This document shows, piece after piece, positions 45,229-54,190 of a DNA stretch of 64,000 nt. Every line of letters starts with the position of its first letter. The stretch's first letter is position 1. The notes beneath the pieces are model-generated. The model was not told where the DNA came from. It made no database searches and worked only from the letters and a program-made list of their open reading frames with translations. Origin of the DNA: Methanosarcina sp. Ant1 (lineage in GTDB: Archaea > Halobacteriota > Methanosarcinia > Methanosarcinales > Methanosarcinaceae); NCBI GenBank assembly GCA_001714685.2, contig MDTP02000052.1, positions 1 to 64,000 on the forward strand, written 5' to 3'. Position numbers and translations under genes: made by a program.

Positions 45229-45984
45229 AATCTCCGTCTCTCAAAATTTAATATATAAATTAATAATTAAAAATCCCTACTCCAATGGAGGTAGTTAACA
45301 AACCCTTTGTGAAAGAACTATATAACCGCTTCGGTTTTATCAAGGACTAGAGTACAGAATATCATGATAAATCATTATATATTCAATTCATAAGAATTTT
45401 TTAAGAAAATAAGAATTATAAATAGCAAAATATATGTTTTAAATCAAAAAGATTAAATATGACAGTAAAAAATAATTAAATACAAACAGTAGGATGTAAT
45501 TAGTATTACAAAATCTTTCAAAATATAAAGCACAAAATAAAATGTAGAGCGCAACCACAGTTATTTTTCGCTAAGGTTTAGAAAATGGCTTTAAAACTCT
45601 TCTAAAGTTCACTAACAAATAAAAAATTTTTTTTATACGAAAAAACTTCTAAATTACTTCTTTTTTGAAAATAAGTGATTAAATACCTTTCTAGTAAGGA
45701 CTAAAAAGTATTTTGAATATCTATAACCGAATTTTTTTTCCCATGTGAAAGCCAAATTTCAACGAATTTGAACTTTTTAAAAGTTCTCTCAATTAAAATG
45801 GGCTCTTGAACCTCCTCCGATAGTATACAAGCCTAGTATGCAAACCTCAGTATGCAGCTTTCAGAGTGAAATTAAAGTCAATTTCCGATGAAAAAAGAAG
45901 TATTTTGGAGTATAGAACCTCAAATAAGGGTTTTTACCAGACCAATTGTTGAAAAAATAGGATAAAAAATAATGTTAAAAAATG
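45229..45984. other. Intergenic control region upstream of the ATP synthase operon
   Basis: About 755 very AT-rich bases between atpH and the radical SAM gene (both on the minus strand). It must hold the operon promoter, and TATA-like stretches occur at several points, for example 45255-45270, so I cannot choose one. No gene is seen. Confidence 0.5.
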
Positions 45985-47163
45985 TTACTTAAGCCGGTAA
46001 GGAATTTTTGCGCCCTGAGGAATTGTATGAATGTATTGCTTCCGAAAATCGGGATTGCGCATCATACAATAAGAAGCATCCTTTTTGTAAGCATTATGTT
46101 TACCCATACGCTTCCATATGGCTTCCAGAGGCTCTTCACATATGTTTCCAAAGGAAAGAGGAGTGTAGGCACAGGGCATTACTTCTCCGTCCGAAGCAAC
46201 ATGCATCCAGCGTCTGCCCGCAAAGCACCCGAAAAGATCAGGACCCATGAAATAGGGGAAAGCGGTAACTCTTGGTCCTTCAGGTTTACTATTCATAGTT
46301 TTCTGGAATTTTTCAAGCCTGGATACATCTTTTTCTCCTATTACCTCATCCTCGTGGTCAAGCCAGCGCCCTACAGCAATGATTTCATAAATCGAAATTT
46401 CGTGCATACCAAGGTCAGTTGCAAGGTTGTAGAATTCCTCAAGGTCATCAATGTTGTGAGGAGAGGCTACCACAAACATATCAGTAAGGATCCCTGCAGC
46501 ACTCGCGTTCCTGATTCCAGAGATTGCATCACTGTATGCACCACTTCGTCCCCGAATACGATCATGTTCGGCTTCAAAGGGGCTATCAAGGCTGATTCTT
46601 GAGGCATATAGGCCTGCGGCTTTAAGCTCTTTTGCCCTTTCTTCAGAAAGTCTGAATCCAGAGGTAAAACAGGTGGCAATTGCTCTTGACTTGTCCACTC
46701 TGGATACCATCTCGACAAGATCATCTCGAAGCATTGTTTCTCCCCCGTCAAAGGAAACAAGATAGGCGCCAAGGTCAAGACTCTGGTCTATAGCATTGGA
46801 GATTTCACTAAGAGTCAATTCTTTTTCCGGTTTAATATCGGCTGCTCCGCAGTGGATACAGCGGTTGGGACAGCGGGCAGTAATTCCTATTGAGAACTGG
46901 TCTGGAACTCTTTTCTTCCTGATAGCTGCAATCTCGGCATTTATTACTCTGCTGAAGACCGGTCCGGGAATAGGCGGGATCCATGTAGAGAAAATAATCT
47001 TGTCCTCAGTCATTGAGATAGGCTTTTCATCCGCAAAAATATTGTTAATGCGTTTCAGGAAAGGTTTTGCAAGCTGGGAAAGGGGGCCTTCCGCATCAAG
47101 CACCATTTTTTCGTTTTCTGTACTGGCATTTACCTTAAGCACTGGACTATCATATACTCGCAT
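45985..47163 (-). CDS. Radical SAM protein with SPASM-like C terminus
   Basis: 392 residues. The radical SAM CX3CX2C motif is ARCPNRCIHCG (Cys98, Cys102, Cys105), followed by FDGGETMLR (the GGEP-like SAM-binding motif) and ISLDSPFEAEHDRIRG. A C-terminal segment with spaced cysteines (CFAGRRWMHV, DGEVMPCAYTP, SYCMMRNPDF) resembles a SPASM or twitch domain that binds a second iron-sulfur cluster. An N-terminal extension of about 85 residues with IIFSTWIPPIPGPVFSR is unusual and is found in a methanogen-specific subgroup. The substrate is unknown; the next gene on the same strand (48161-47304, upstream, 140-base gap) is a polyprenyl diphosphate synthase. Peptide or isoprenoid modification are both possible. 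Confidence 0.85.
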   Translation of the reverse strand: MRVYDSPVLKVNASTENEKMVLDAEGPLSQLAKPFLKRINNIFADEKPISMTEDKIIFSTWIPPIPGPVFSRVINAEIAAIRKKRVPDQFSIGITARCPNRCIHCGAADIKPEKELTLSEISNAIDQSLDLGAYLVSFDGGETMLRDDLVEMVSRVDKSRAIATCFTSGFRLSEERAKELKAAGLYASRISLDSPFEAEHDRIRGRSGAYSDAISGIRNASAAGILTDMFVVASPHNIDDLEEFYNLATDLGMHEISIYEIIAVGRWLDHEDEVIGEKDVSRLEKFQKTMNSKPEGPRVTAFPYFMGPDLFGCFAGRRWMHVASDGEVMPCAYTPLSFGNICEEPLEAIWKRMGKHNAYKKDASYCMMRNPDFRKQYIHTIPQGAKIPYRLK

Positions 47164-47303
47164 GGATACACCTGGGAAAGTTATAGTGGAAAAAGTTCAA
47201 AAACTTGATAAAAATTAAAGTAGAAAACTGAGTAATATCATTTTCATATTCGGAAATGGGGTTTAGCAGGATTTCAATTCTTTTTTAGAAAGGGCTGAGT
47301 CAC

Positions 47304-48161
47304 TCAGATATTTTCAAGCATATCGACAGTTATATAATCGGTAATCTGAAAAAGCTTATCTCTTGCAGGACATGCCTTGAATGTTATAAGAGTCTCCTTT
47401 GCGGCATTGACGTGAAGCTTTACTGCATCTACAGATTTTTCTACTGCTTCTTCCTTTGACATATTCTTCATGTAAACGTGCGGCAAAGTTTCAGATGTGA
47501 ACTTCGACTCCTTACTTTCGACCACTTCTAAAAACTCAAGAATATCGTCAACAATCTGGTATGCAGTTCCAAGAGAATTACCAAATAAGTTAAAACGCTC
47601 TGCCAGGGCATCATCAGCTCTTCCCGTATAAGCCCCGATAGAAGCACTGATCGCGAACAGAGAAGCTGTTTTCTTATAAACACACTCAAAATAACTGCTT
47701 TCTCCGCAATTTCCCTCGTCAAGTCCCAGGTCAAGGACTTCTCCTTCAGCCATATCCATCCCGGCTTTTCCGAAATTCCTAATCACCTTCTCCCCATAAG
47801 GAGAGATAAACTCAATGGATTTGGCAAGAAGATAGTCCCCGCATAGAAGCGCCCAGGAGTGGCCGAACTTTTCAGGGGCTGAAGGCAGGTTTCTTCTGAT
47901 AATTCCCTGATCCAGCAGGTCATCATGAATAAGGGAAGCCGAATGCATCATTTCAATAGCAAGAGCTGCGCTGAGGCTTTTATGATACGAGCCCGAGCAG
48001 ATCTCACTGGCCAGAAGGAGGATAATCGGTCTTATTCGTTTTCCTCCGGCATTACAGACATGTTCTACTATTTCTTTTAAACGGGACTCTTCCATTTGAG
48101 CAATGAAGGCACTTATCCCGGATTCAACATATCTGTACTCTTCCCACTCTTCAATATTCAT
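47304..48161 (-). CDS. Polyprenyl diphosphate synthase (medium/long-chain trans type)
   Basis: About 285 residues from ATG 48161 (MNIEEWEEYRYV; GGAGTAA upstream). It elongates allylic diphosphates with isopentenyl diphosphate. The first aspartate-rich motif is HDDLLDQG; the second is QIVDDILEF, with Glu instead of the usual last Asp. The residues before the first motif (MMHSASLIH) carry small side chains at the chain-length position, as in C25 and longer enzymes. Methanosarcina needs C20 (lipids) and C25 (methanophenazine side chain) products; the sequence favours the latter but does not prove it. The gene reads into the radical SAM gene on the same strand. Confidence 0.9.
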   Translation of the reverse strand: MNIEEWEEYRYVESGISAFIAQMEESRLKEIVEHVCNAGGKRIRPIILLLASEICSGSYHKSLSAALAIEMMHSASLIHDDLLDQGIIRRNLPSAPEKFGHSWALLCGDYLLAKSIEFISPYGEKVIRNFGKAGMDMAEGEVLDLGLDEGNCGESSYFECVYKKTASLFAISASIGAYTGRADDALAERFNLFGNSLGTAYQIVDDILEFLEVVESKESKFTSETLPHVYMKNMSKEEAVEKSVDAVKLHVNAAKETLITFKACPARDKLFQITDYITVDMLENI

Positions 48162-48306
48162 ATATATTACTCCGTACACTCGGAAGGGCATTCGGTAATA
48201 ATCTTATTTGCCTCAAACGCAGATTCAGAAACAGTGGTATCTGCTGATACTCATCTGTTTTCCTTCATTAGGTTGGAAGGAAGATCGACTATCTAATCTA
48301 CATGGT

Positions 48307-48541
48307 TCAAGTTCTCATTTTTTCGTCTCTGAGTTCAAATCCTGCTCGCTTGAGAGCCCGTTCAAGATTTCCGCATTCTACAATTTCCATAGCATTTACA
48401 TTTTTTCTGATATGGTCATGAGGATCAGATAGAAGTTCAAATACTAAGGTAACCGTCCGAAGAGTCGATGCCACGTAGCCCTGTAAAGAACACACCAGCA
48501 ATAGAAGCAAGTGCAAGAATTATTTTCTTTTTTTTATTCAT
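48307..48541 (-). pseudogene. Small membrane-anchored protein with a single-base frameshift
   Basis: ATG at 48541 has a good ribosome site (GGGAG). The first frame gives MNKKKKIILALASIAGVFFTG, split here by noting a Lys-rich head and a hydrophobic helix, and then stops after 34 codons. Dropping one G in the GGG run near 48478 joins it to the frame YVASTLRTVTLVFELLSDP...FELRDEKMRT that ends at 48307, giving one 77-residue anchored protein. Either the gene is broken, or the reading here contains an error. Family unknown. Confidence 0.45.
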
Positions 48542-49639
48542 CTGAAACTCCCTATAGTGTGATCATTACATTAACTTTTTGTTAAGCTCTGAATATTTGA
48601 GAGTAACAAAACATTTCATCACATCTCCACATCAAACGGTTCCTTCATGCCCTACTTTGAGCCAGGGTAGCGTAAGAGAAGAAAGCTTCTTTTGAGAACT
48701 TGTTTCTAACTATATAAGAGATATTATCTCTTATCAAAGAAATAAATTCCCGGCAGAAAGCAGAGCATAGAAAATTGTAAAGGAAATACACTATTGTAAA
48801 GGAAATACACTACTAACAGTAAAAATAATAATATTGATTCTGGCTTTAATAGACTAAAATTCTTCATGTATTTAGAACTTTATTTTCCTGTAAATATTGA
48901 AGAATAGCGTTTTTAAAAAATTTATATAGAAAGAGGCATTATATTTTAAAAAAGCAATAAAAAAATAGAAGCTTTCAAGGAAAATATGCTTCTAACCATA
49001 ATAAAAAAATATTATTGTTGAAGGCGCACTCAAAAGGTAATGTTTAAAATATATGTGTTAAAAAATCCGTTTTACATGAAGCAAGGTTAACAATAAAATA
49101 ACACTTTGAATATAAAATTGAAATCTCTAAACAATAAAAATAACTTGCTTATTGTATTTCTGCACTCTTTTCCGTCACATTACCACATTAATTACATCCA
49201 ACTTCAACCCTGTATCCAAAAAATCCAGTGTTGATCTGAACCCTACTAATCAGTATTAGATTCAAAGCCGTAATTTCCTATATTGTGTTTCCCTTTTCAT
49301 TCTTCTCAAACCTATTTGAAAAACTACTGTTATAGATACGGAAGGATACGGAAATGTTGTAACTTTGCAATTAGCCCCCTAGAACGCGGAAAAAGAAACA
49401 CGCATTGGAAGCTCTAAAAACAAACACAAATTATAGTAAATCCTCTTTAATCCTTCATCCTTCTTGAGCGAAGCGAAAAGGAAAGCGCACTGCAGAGCCG
49501 CAACTCTGCCGAAAAGGACATCGTGCTGTTGCACTTGCAGTGCAACTAAAAGAAAAATCATAGATTTTTCTGGTCCCGAAGCGAAACTCGGGAGCGAAAA
49601 CATTATATGTGACAAATACCTCTAGATGTGTTGCAGTTC
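48542..49639. other. Long intergenic region before the tRNA pair
   Basis: About 1.1 kb, AT-rich except for a GC patch at 49460-49600 with GAGCGAAGCG-type words and the left arm of a 26-bp inverted repeat (49484-49509). Minus-strand frames at 49379-49712 run through the tRNA and are not genes. Confidence 0.5.
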
Positions 49640-49711
49640 GCGTTGATGGTCTAGTGGCTATGACTTGGGCCTTCCAAGCCCAAAACCCGGGTTCGAATCC
49701 CGGTCGGCGCA
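49640..49711 (+). tRNA. tRNA-Gly (anticodon TCC)
   Basis: Acceptor GCGTTGA pairs with TCGGCGC (two G-T pairs). The D arm closes GTC/GAC. The anticodon stem is TGGGC/GCCCA around the loop CTTCCAA, anticodon TCC. The T arm is CCGGG-TTCGAAT-CCCGG. Discriminator A; CCA is not encoded. Confidence 0.95.
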
Positions 49712-49782
49712 TTAAATAATGAAATAGAAATATAAATTTTCTTTTTCCTATTTTTTATATTGAATAAAACCAGAACATTATT

Positions 49783-49867
49783 GCGAGGGTTGCCCAGCCA
49801 GGTCAAAGGCGATGGGCTTAGGACCCATTTTCGTAGGAATTCGTGCGTTCGAATCGCACCCCTCGCA
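49783..49867 (+). tRNA. tRNA-Leu (anticodon TAG)
   Basis: A class II tRNA of 85 bases. Acceptor GCGAGGG/CCCTCGC, anticodon stem ATGGG/CCCAT around CTTAGGA (anticodon TAG), a long variable arm (TTTCGTAGGAATTC region) and T arm GTGCG-TTCGAAT-CGCAC. Discriminator A; CCA is not encoded. It is followed 77 bases later by the 113-bp dispersed element. Confidence 0.95.
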
Positions 49868-49943
49868 TTTTCTTTTTAAAGATACTGGTCTCAAACTTCT
49901 CATACTAACCTTTTTGCAAATATTTGTTCAAAAGTAATATCAG

Positions 49944-50056
49944 GTCGTGGGTGTGCGTTATTGAGAACCGTAATCAGAAGAATCTCTCTATATTTTCCTC
50001 AAATACAGGAGATGTACTCGCTTTTTCGGAATTGATCAATAACTCGTGTACCCGAC
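49944..50056. repeat. 113-bp dispersed element, copy 2, next to tRNA-Leu
   Basis: It begins GTCGTGGGTGTGCGTTATTG and ends ...CGTGTACCCGAC. It is the same length as the copy at 28898-29010 and shares a nearly identical core. Imperfect terminal inverted repeats (GTCG...GTTATTGA). A short frame inside (VIENRNQKNLSIFSSNTGD) is unlikely to be a gene. Confidence 0.75.
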
Positions 50057-50166
50057 CTAATATCAATTTTTACTCAAATTTGAGAGAATTGGCTGCTAAG
50101 TTGTAAGCGTTGCCAGTAAACCATTCTTTAGACTATATGCCTTTTTTATTAATTCAGTAACAAGAA

Positions 50167-50396
50167 GTCCGTTTCACTCGCTTCGCTCGTTCAAGCGGAC
50201 TAATTTACAAAAGTGATATTGAGGACCATACAAAAAAACTGAAAAAAGGAAGCATGGGAACAGTTCTTCCAGCAGAGTTGCGGCTCTGCAGTGCGCTGTC
50301 CGTTTCACTCGCTTCGCTCGTTCAAGAGGACTAATTTACAAAAGTGATATTGAGGACCATACAAAAAAACTGAAAAAAGGAAGCATGGGAACAGTT
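50167..50396. repeat. Direct repeat: two 99-bp copies, 131-bp period
   Basis: 50167-50265 and 50298-50396 are identical except for one base (AAGCGGAC against AAGAGGAC). Each starts GTCCGTTTCACTCGCTTCGC. The 32-bp gap between them contains the right arm of the 26-bp inverted repeat. After the second copy comes TTTCCGCGTTTTCCGCGG, also found near 26112. No gene is seen in 50057-50580. Confidence 0.9.
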
Positions 50397-50580
50397 TTTC
50401 AGCGCTTTCCGCGTTTTCCGCGGTTATAGAATGTGAAGAGAGTTATTCCTTGCCCGTTCATGATTGCGGTGATTATAGAATATCGAGTGGTTTTAATTTA
50501 AATATTTGAGTTCAAGACTCTAATTATATCCTGAATTATGCATCCATTTGGAATCGATGCAATAGTTTCTCACTTACACC

Positions 50581-52146
50581 TCAATTCTCTTTATACAAAG
50601 CTTCTTGAGAGGCTGGACCGCTTCTTTGCCTTGCAGTGTACCTCTCGGAGCTGGAGTATTCGACAAGCTTCCCGTTTTCAAGTACGGATATTGAACCATG
50701 CCCACAGCAGATTAAGCATTTCTTGCCTTTTTCGGCAAGCTTTCCATTAATCTCGGAAATAAGGGAAAGGAGGGCATTTCGCTCTTCCCGGGCAAGCTTG
50801 CTGTCGACATTCACAGATGTCATGAGATAGTCAGCCAGAACATTATATTCCGTTCTATCAGGGCTCAAGCTTTTGAAATTGATCACTGCATCTTCAGGAA
50901 AGATAAGCCCTTCTTCAGGACAGAGATAGAAGATTTCTCCATGCATATGTCCTCCCAGTCCTGCAAGAGCTTCAAAATCCAGGTCCCCTATCCGGAATCG
51001 TGCAATTACAGGAAATGAGCCTCTTTTTTCCGTTAATTCATCTGATAGGGAGATTTCAGGGAAAAGTACGATGTTTGAAGGAGGAGTAAACCTGGAAAAA
51101 AGGTTAATAATCTTAGTATAAACCTCTTCCAGAATACATCCCTGGCTGCTGGACCCGTAAGCCCTGCTGGTTTCCCGTGTGATCAGGAGAGTTTCGCGGT
51201 TAAGATAAGAAGGGGCAGGAAAACAGCCTGCTGCTCCACAGTGATCGGCATCGGCATGAGTAATATAAATCCTTTTGAGCCGGCTTAAATCCCCAAGCCC
51301 GTAGTGCTGGAGCATATTTACGACATCCTGATAATAAATCCCATAACCCGTGTCGATCATAACCCTTTCACAGGTGGTATCGAATAGGTAGATATTTCCA
51401 CCGCAGGGAAGTTGAAAACAAAAGAGTTCGGTACCGTCCTTAATTCTGACTCTCTGTACATCAGCATAAAAATTCTCTCCGGTATTCCGGTTCAGGCAAT
51501 CCCCTACTTTCAGGATATTTTCAAAAACTTCAATAGGGTCTTTCCGAAGGTTTGAGAGCTCCTGGGCAATATGGTTAATATCATGCAGGAACTTCATCAA
51601 AAAATCATCTTCAGCACTTCCAATGAAGGACCTTAGTTTCTGAGCTAACCGAAGATAAAATACTGTATCATCAAGTTTCTCCCCGGTTGTATCGTATTCG
51701 AGGATCTCAAGTCTATACCTGGACTTTAGCTGGTTTAGAAGATCATCTATCAGGCTGGCATTTTCGATGTTAAGACCTACTAAAAGCCTTTCAGGATGCT
51801 GTCCACGTTCATCAAAATCAAGGTAAGTGATGTTTGCTCCCCATGAAGTGATATAATTCAGGAAATCAAATAAAGCCCCTGGACAGTTCGGGAGATAAAC
51901 ATGGAATTTCAGGAAAGCTACAGGCTGCAGGGAAGTTTGTAGATAACCTATCTTTTCCAGTTCCTCGCGGATTTTATCATAAGCTTCTGAAACAGCAGTT
52001 ACCTCAAAAAAAACGATATATCTATCGATCCTGCGGTCATATTGAATCCTGTTAATATTTCCGTCGTACCGCTTAATAATCTCGGCGGCTCCGTGCAATG
52101 CTCCGGGTCTGTCAGGCATGCAGGCGATAAAAGAGAACTGTTCCAT
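50581..52146 (-). CDS. ACT-ACT-metallo-beta-lactamase fold fusion protein
   Basis: About 521 residues from ATG 52146 (MEQFSFIACMPDRPGALHGA; six more codons are open upstream). Two N-terminal ACT-like amino-acid-binding domains are visible: PDRPGALHGAAEIIKRYDGN and, about 80 residues on, LPNCPGALFDFLNYITSWGA. A linker helix follows, and then a metallo-beta-lactamase domain with ITHADADHCGAAG (HxDxDH variant of the zinc-binding motif; the first His is present, the second His position is Asp), a GGHMHGEIFYLCPEEGLIFPEDAV block (the later metal ligands) and a final CCGHGSI. Ligand-gated hydrolase or oxidoreductase is plausible. It is alone, with an upstream (minus-strand) neighbour encoding a DUF123 protein. 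Confidence 0.85.
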   Translation of the reverse strand: MEQFSFIACMPDRPGALHGAAEIIKRYDGNINRIQYDRRIDRYIVFFEVTAVSEAYDKIREELEKIGYLQTSLQPVAFLKFHVYLPNCPGALFDFLNYITSWGANITYLDFDERGQHPERLLVGLNIENASLIDDLLNQLKSRYRLEILEYDTTGEKLDDTVFYLRLAQKLRSFIGSAEDDFLMKFLHDINHIAQELSNLRKDPIEVFENILKVGDCLNRNTGENFYADVQRVRIKDGTELFCFQLPCGGNIYLFDTTCERVMIDTGYGIYYQDVVNMLQHYGLGDLSRLKRIYITHADADHCGAAGCFPAPSYLNRETLLITRETSRAYGSSSQGCILEEVYTKIINLFSRFTPPSNIVLFPEISLSDELTEKRGSFPVIARFRIGDLDFEALAGLGGHMHGEIFYLCPEEGLIFPEDAVINFKSLSPDRTEYNVLADYLMTSVNVDSKLAREERNALLSLISEINGKLAEKGKKCLICCGHGSISVLENGKLVEYSSSERYTARQRSGPASQEALYKEN

Positions 52147-52255
52147 TAAAGGTCTCCAGATCAAACAACCCGATTTTTAATAACTTAGATAAAATCTTTT
52201 TTCACCTTAAGCTTTCCTGTTAGTATAAAAAGAGAATATAAAAAAAGTATAAAGT

Positions 52256-52693
52256 TCAAAGTTTAAGCATAAAGCTCGAAAGTTTGAGAGATTGAAAAGC
52301 TTCAGTAATCTCCGAAAGAGGACTTTTTTTCCTGTAAAAGAGATGAGAACTGCATGTACAGTCCGTACATCCAAAGCCAGAGACTGAATCTCCTCCGATC
52401 TTGCTGGCAAGTGCACATTCAAGATTTGCAGAAGTAAGGGCACTAACTGCCGAAACTAACCTGAAAGAAGGATTCAAATGAAGATAATCTACATGCCATC
52501 GGGGGCTTCGGTCTTTATTTCTTGAAAGGTTGATATGCCTCGTTACTCTTTTTAGGCCCCCGGACCCCAGAGCTGAACCTACATATATATAGAAGCCTGC
52601 AGGAAACGAGAACTCCCCTTTTTTTCCGATCTCAAACTTGCAATCTTGATTTTCGAATATCAAACAGTAGATGCCCTTTTCGGAGAAATCCAT
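52256..52693 (-). CDS. DUF123 GIY-YIG-like nuclease-fold protein
   Basis: 145 residues of the archaeal DUF123 family (GIY-YIG fold). Visible are KGIYCLIFEN, FPAGFYIYVGSALGSGGLKR (the split GIY/YIG strands), VTRHI and RWHVDYL, and a late Cys-rich GFGCTDCTCSSHLFY, typical of the family. Activity is unproven; UV-endonuclease-like members are reported elsewhere. It starts one base after the stop of the ADP-ribosylglycohydrolase gene, so the two are probably translated together. Confidence 0.85.
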   Translation of the reverse strand: MDFSEKGIYCLIFENQDCKFEIGKKGEFSFPAGFYIYVGSALGSGGLKRVTRHINLSRNKDRSPRWHVDYLHLNPSFRLVSAVSALTSANLECALASKIGGDSVSGFGCTDCTCSSHLFYRKKSPLSEITEAFQSLKLSSFMLKL

Positions 52694-52694
52694 T

Positions 52695-53663
52695 TTAAGA
52701 CCTCACGTTATTCCCTGAGACCTGAAAATACTTTTCAAGCAAAGGCCCAACGATTTCCTCCAGTTTTTTCTTTTCCTTAATGGCTTCAGTCCAGGAGATA
52801 GGTATTGCCTTAATTCCCAGCTTCGCCCCAAGAATTCCTCCTGCAACACTGCCCACGGAATCAGAATCCCCGGTGATATTAACCGCTGTTTGCACTGCTT
52901 TTCTATAGTCATTAGAATAACGCAAAGTGCAGAAGTATGCAAGGGCAAATGTCTCATCTGCATACCATCCATACCCGAGTTCCTTCAGAGCATCTTTGTC
53001 TTCCATGTCAGAGTAAGCTGTTTTGTAAGAATTTTTTAAGGCGCCGGTAAACTCCTGAGAAATTCCTTCAGTTACATTAAGAAGAGATTCATACATATTC
53101 TCAGGTTCCATCCCATCAAGAGCTAGTTTGACTGCATATGCACCTGCAATAGATGCGGCATCTGAAACTGGATGGGAGTGAGTAATTCTTCCTGAAAGAA
53201 GGGCAGCTTTAATAAGTTTTTCAGGGTCATTCCGGTAAATGAAACCAAGGATTCCAATCCGCATGAGGCTTCCGCATGTTTTAGACTTAATCCCGGATTC
53301 GCTCCAGTGAACTCCTTTCCTGAGCTTCAGGGATGCACCTCTGGAAGTTGCCCCTGCCCCCATGTCAGGCTCGTCCAGCCAGAGAACGAGTTCCTCTGCT
53401 ATATGGTCCATAAGCTCTGGAAGTTCGAGTTCTGCCCCCCGCACCAGGCCCCTTGCAAGTACAAGCATCAATTGAGTATCATCGGTCCAGGGGGAATCGG
53501 GGGGAAGCTCAAGAATCCCTTTTTCTCCATACTTCTCTTTAATTTTCTCAAGGGTAAGATGCTCTACCGGGCGCCCAAGGGCATCCGCACAGGCAGTGCC
53601 AAAAAGGTAGCCACGAAGCTTTTTTTCGATATCAGGAGTATCCTGCATATTTCCTGTTCTCAT
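52695..53663 (-). CDS. ADP-ribosylglycohydrolase (DraG/ARH family)
   Basis: About 322 residues (an ATG at 53648, MQDTPDIEKKL, is an equally good start). It removes ADP-ribose from modified proteins, nucleic acids or small molecules. Magnesium-binding motifs are seen at both ends: GTACADALGRPVE, WTDDTQLMLVLARG, and GDSDSVGSVAGGILGAKLG. Other members act on ADP-ribosylated nitrogenase reductase (DraG), but no nif or DraT gene is near. Coupled to a DUF123 nuclease-fold gene, so a DNA-linked role is possible. Confidence 0.9.
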   Translation of the reverse strand: MRTGNMQDTPDIEKKLRGYLFGTACADALGRPVEHLTLEKIKEKYGEKGILELPPDSPWTDDTQLMLVLARGLVRGAELELPELMDHIAEELVLWLDEPDMGAGATSRGASLKLRKGVHWSESGIKSKTCGSLMRIGILGFIYRNDPEKLIKAALLSGRITHSHPVSDAASIAGAYAVKLALDGMEPENMYESLLNVTEGISQEFTGALKNSYKTAYSDMEDKDALKELGYGWYADETFALAYFCTLRYSNDYRKAVQTAVNITGDSDSVGSVAGGILGAKLGIKAIPISWTEAIKEKKKLEEIVGPLLEKYFQVSGNNVRS

Positions 53664-53930
53664 TGTTTCGATCCTATGCTTCTCTTGATTCCTACTTTTA
53701 TAATCATTAAACGCGTATCAAAGAAAAACCATCGCACTAAAGGCCTCCAGCAATAGTGAGGGCCGGATTAAGTCTCGAAAAATTTGCCGTAAAAATTCGC
53801 AAGTTAGCTGAAAGATTGAGCTGGAAAATAGACAAAATTGATTTGATAGATTAAAAATTAATGTAAAATAATTGTGCAAATAACTTGCTTAAAAAGAAAA
53901 TTGTGTAAAAAAGAGTATAAAAAAGGAAAG

Positions 53931-54005
53931 TGCTCCGATGGGGATTTGAACCCCAGTCGCAGGAGTGAGAGTCCTGAATGATTGGCCGAGCTACACTATC
54001 GGAGC
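53931..54005 (-). tRNA. tRNA-Glu (anticodon CTC)
   Basis: On the minus strand: acceptor GCTCCGA pairs with TCGGAGC; anticodon stem CAGGA/TCCTG around CTCTCAC, anticodon CTC; T arm TGGGG-TTCAAAT-CCCCA. Discriminator A; CCA is not encoded. It lies alone between the ADP-ribosylglycohydrolase gene and PAN. Confidence 0.93.
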
Positions 54006-54190
54006 ATATTGTTATTATGCTTTGTCTCTCAGGCAGCATACCTTCAAGTAATTTATAAAATATAAACTTTTCGTCTGAGTTCTAAAAATATGAGAACTGC
54101 CGGAAGGGGTTTTATCCTCATCCGGCACGACTGAGTGACAGTTTTCCTTTTTTAGCTTGAAGGAATAGCCGGTTCAGCTTCTAAAACCAG

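Larger units (their letters stand above)
49484..50297. repeat. Perfect 26-bp inverted repeat bracketing two tRNA genes
   Basis: The sequence at 49484-49509 (AGCGCACTGCAGAGCCGCAA then CTCTGC) is the exact reverse complement of 50272-50297. The arms lie about 760 bases apart and enclose tRNA-Gly, tRNA-Leu and the 113-bp element. The match extends weakly outward as GAGCGAAGCGA. Confidence 0.85.

Noticed and set aside
49379-49712. Two minus-strand frames of 78 and 85 codons
   Set aside because: They run through the tRNA-Gly gene and GC-rich repeats, with no domain.
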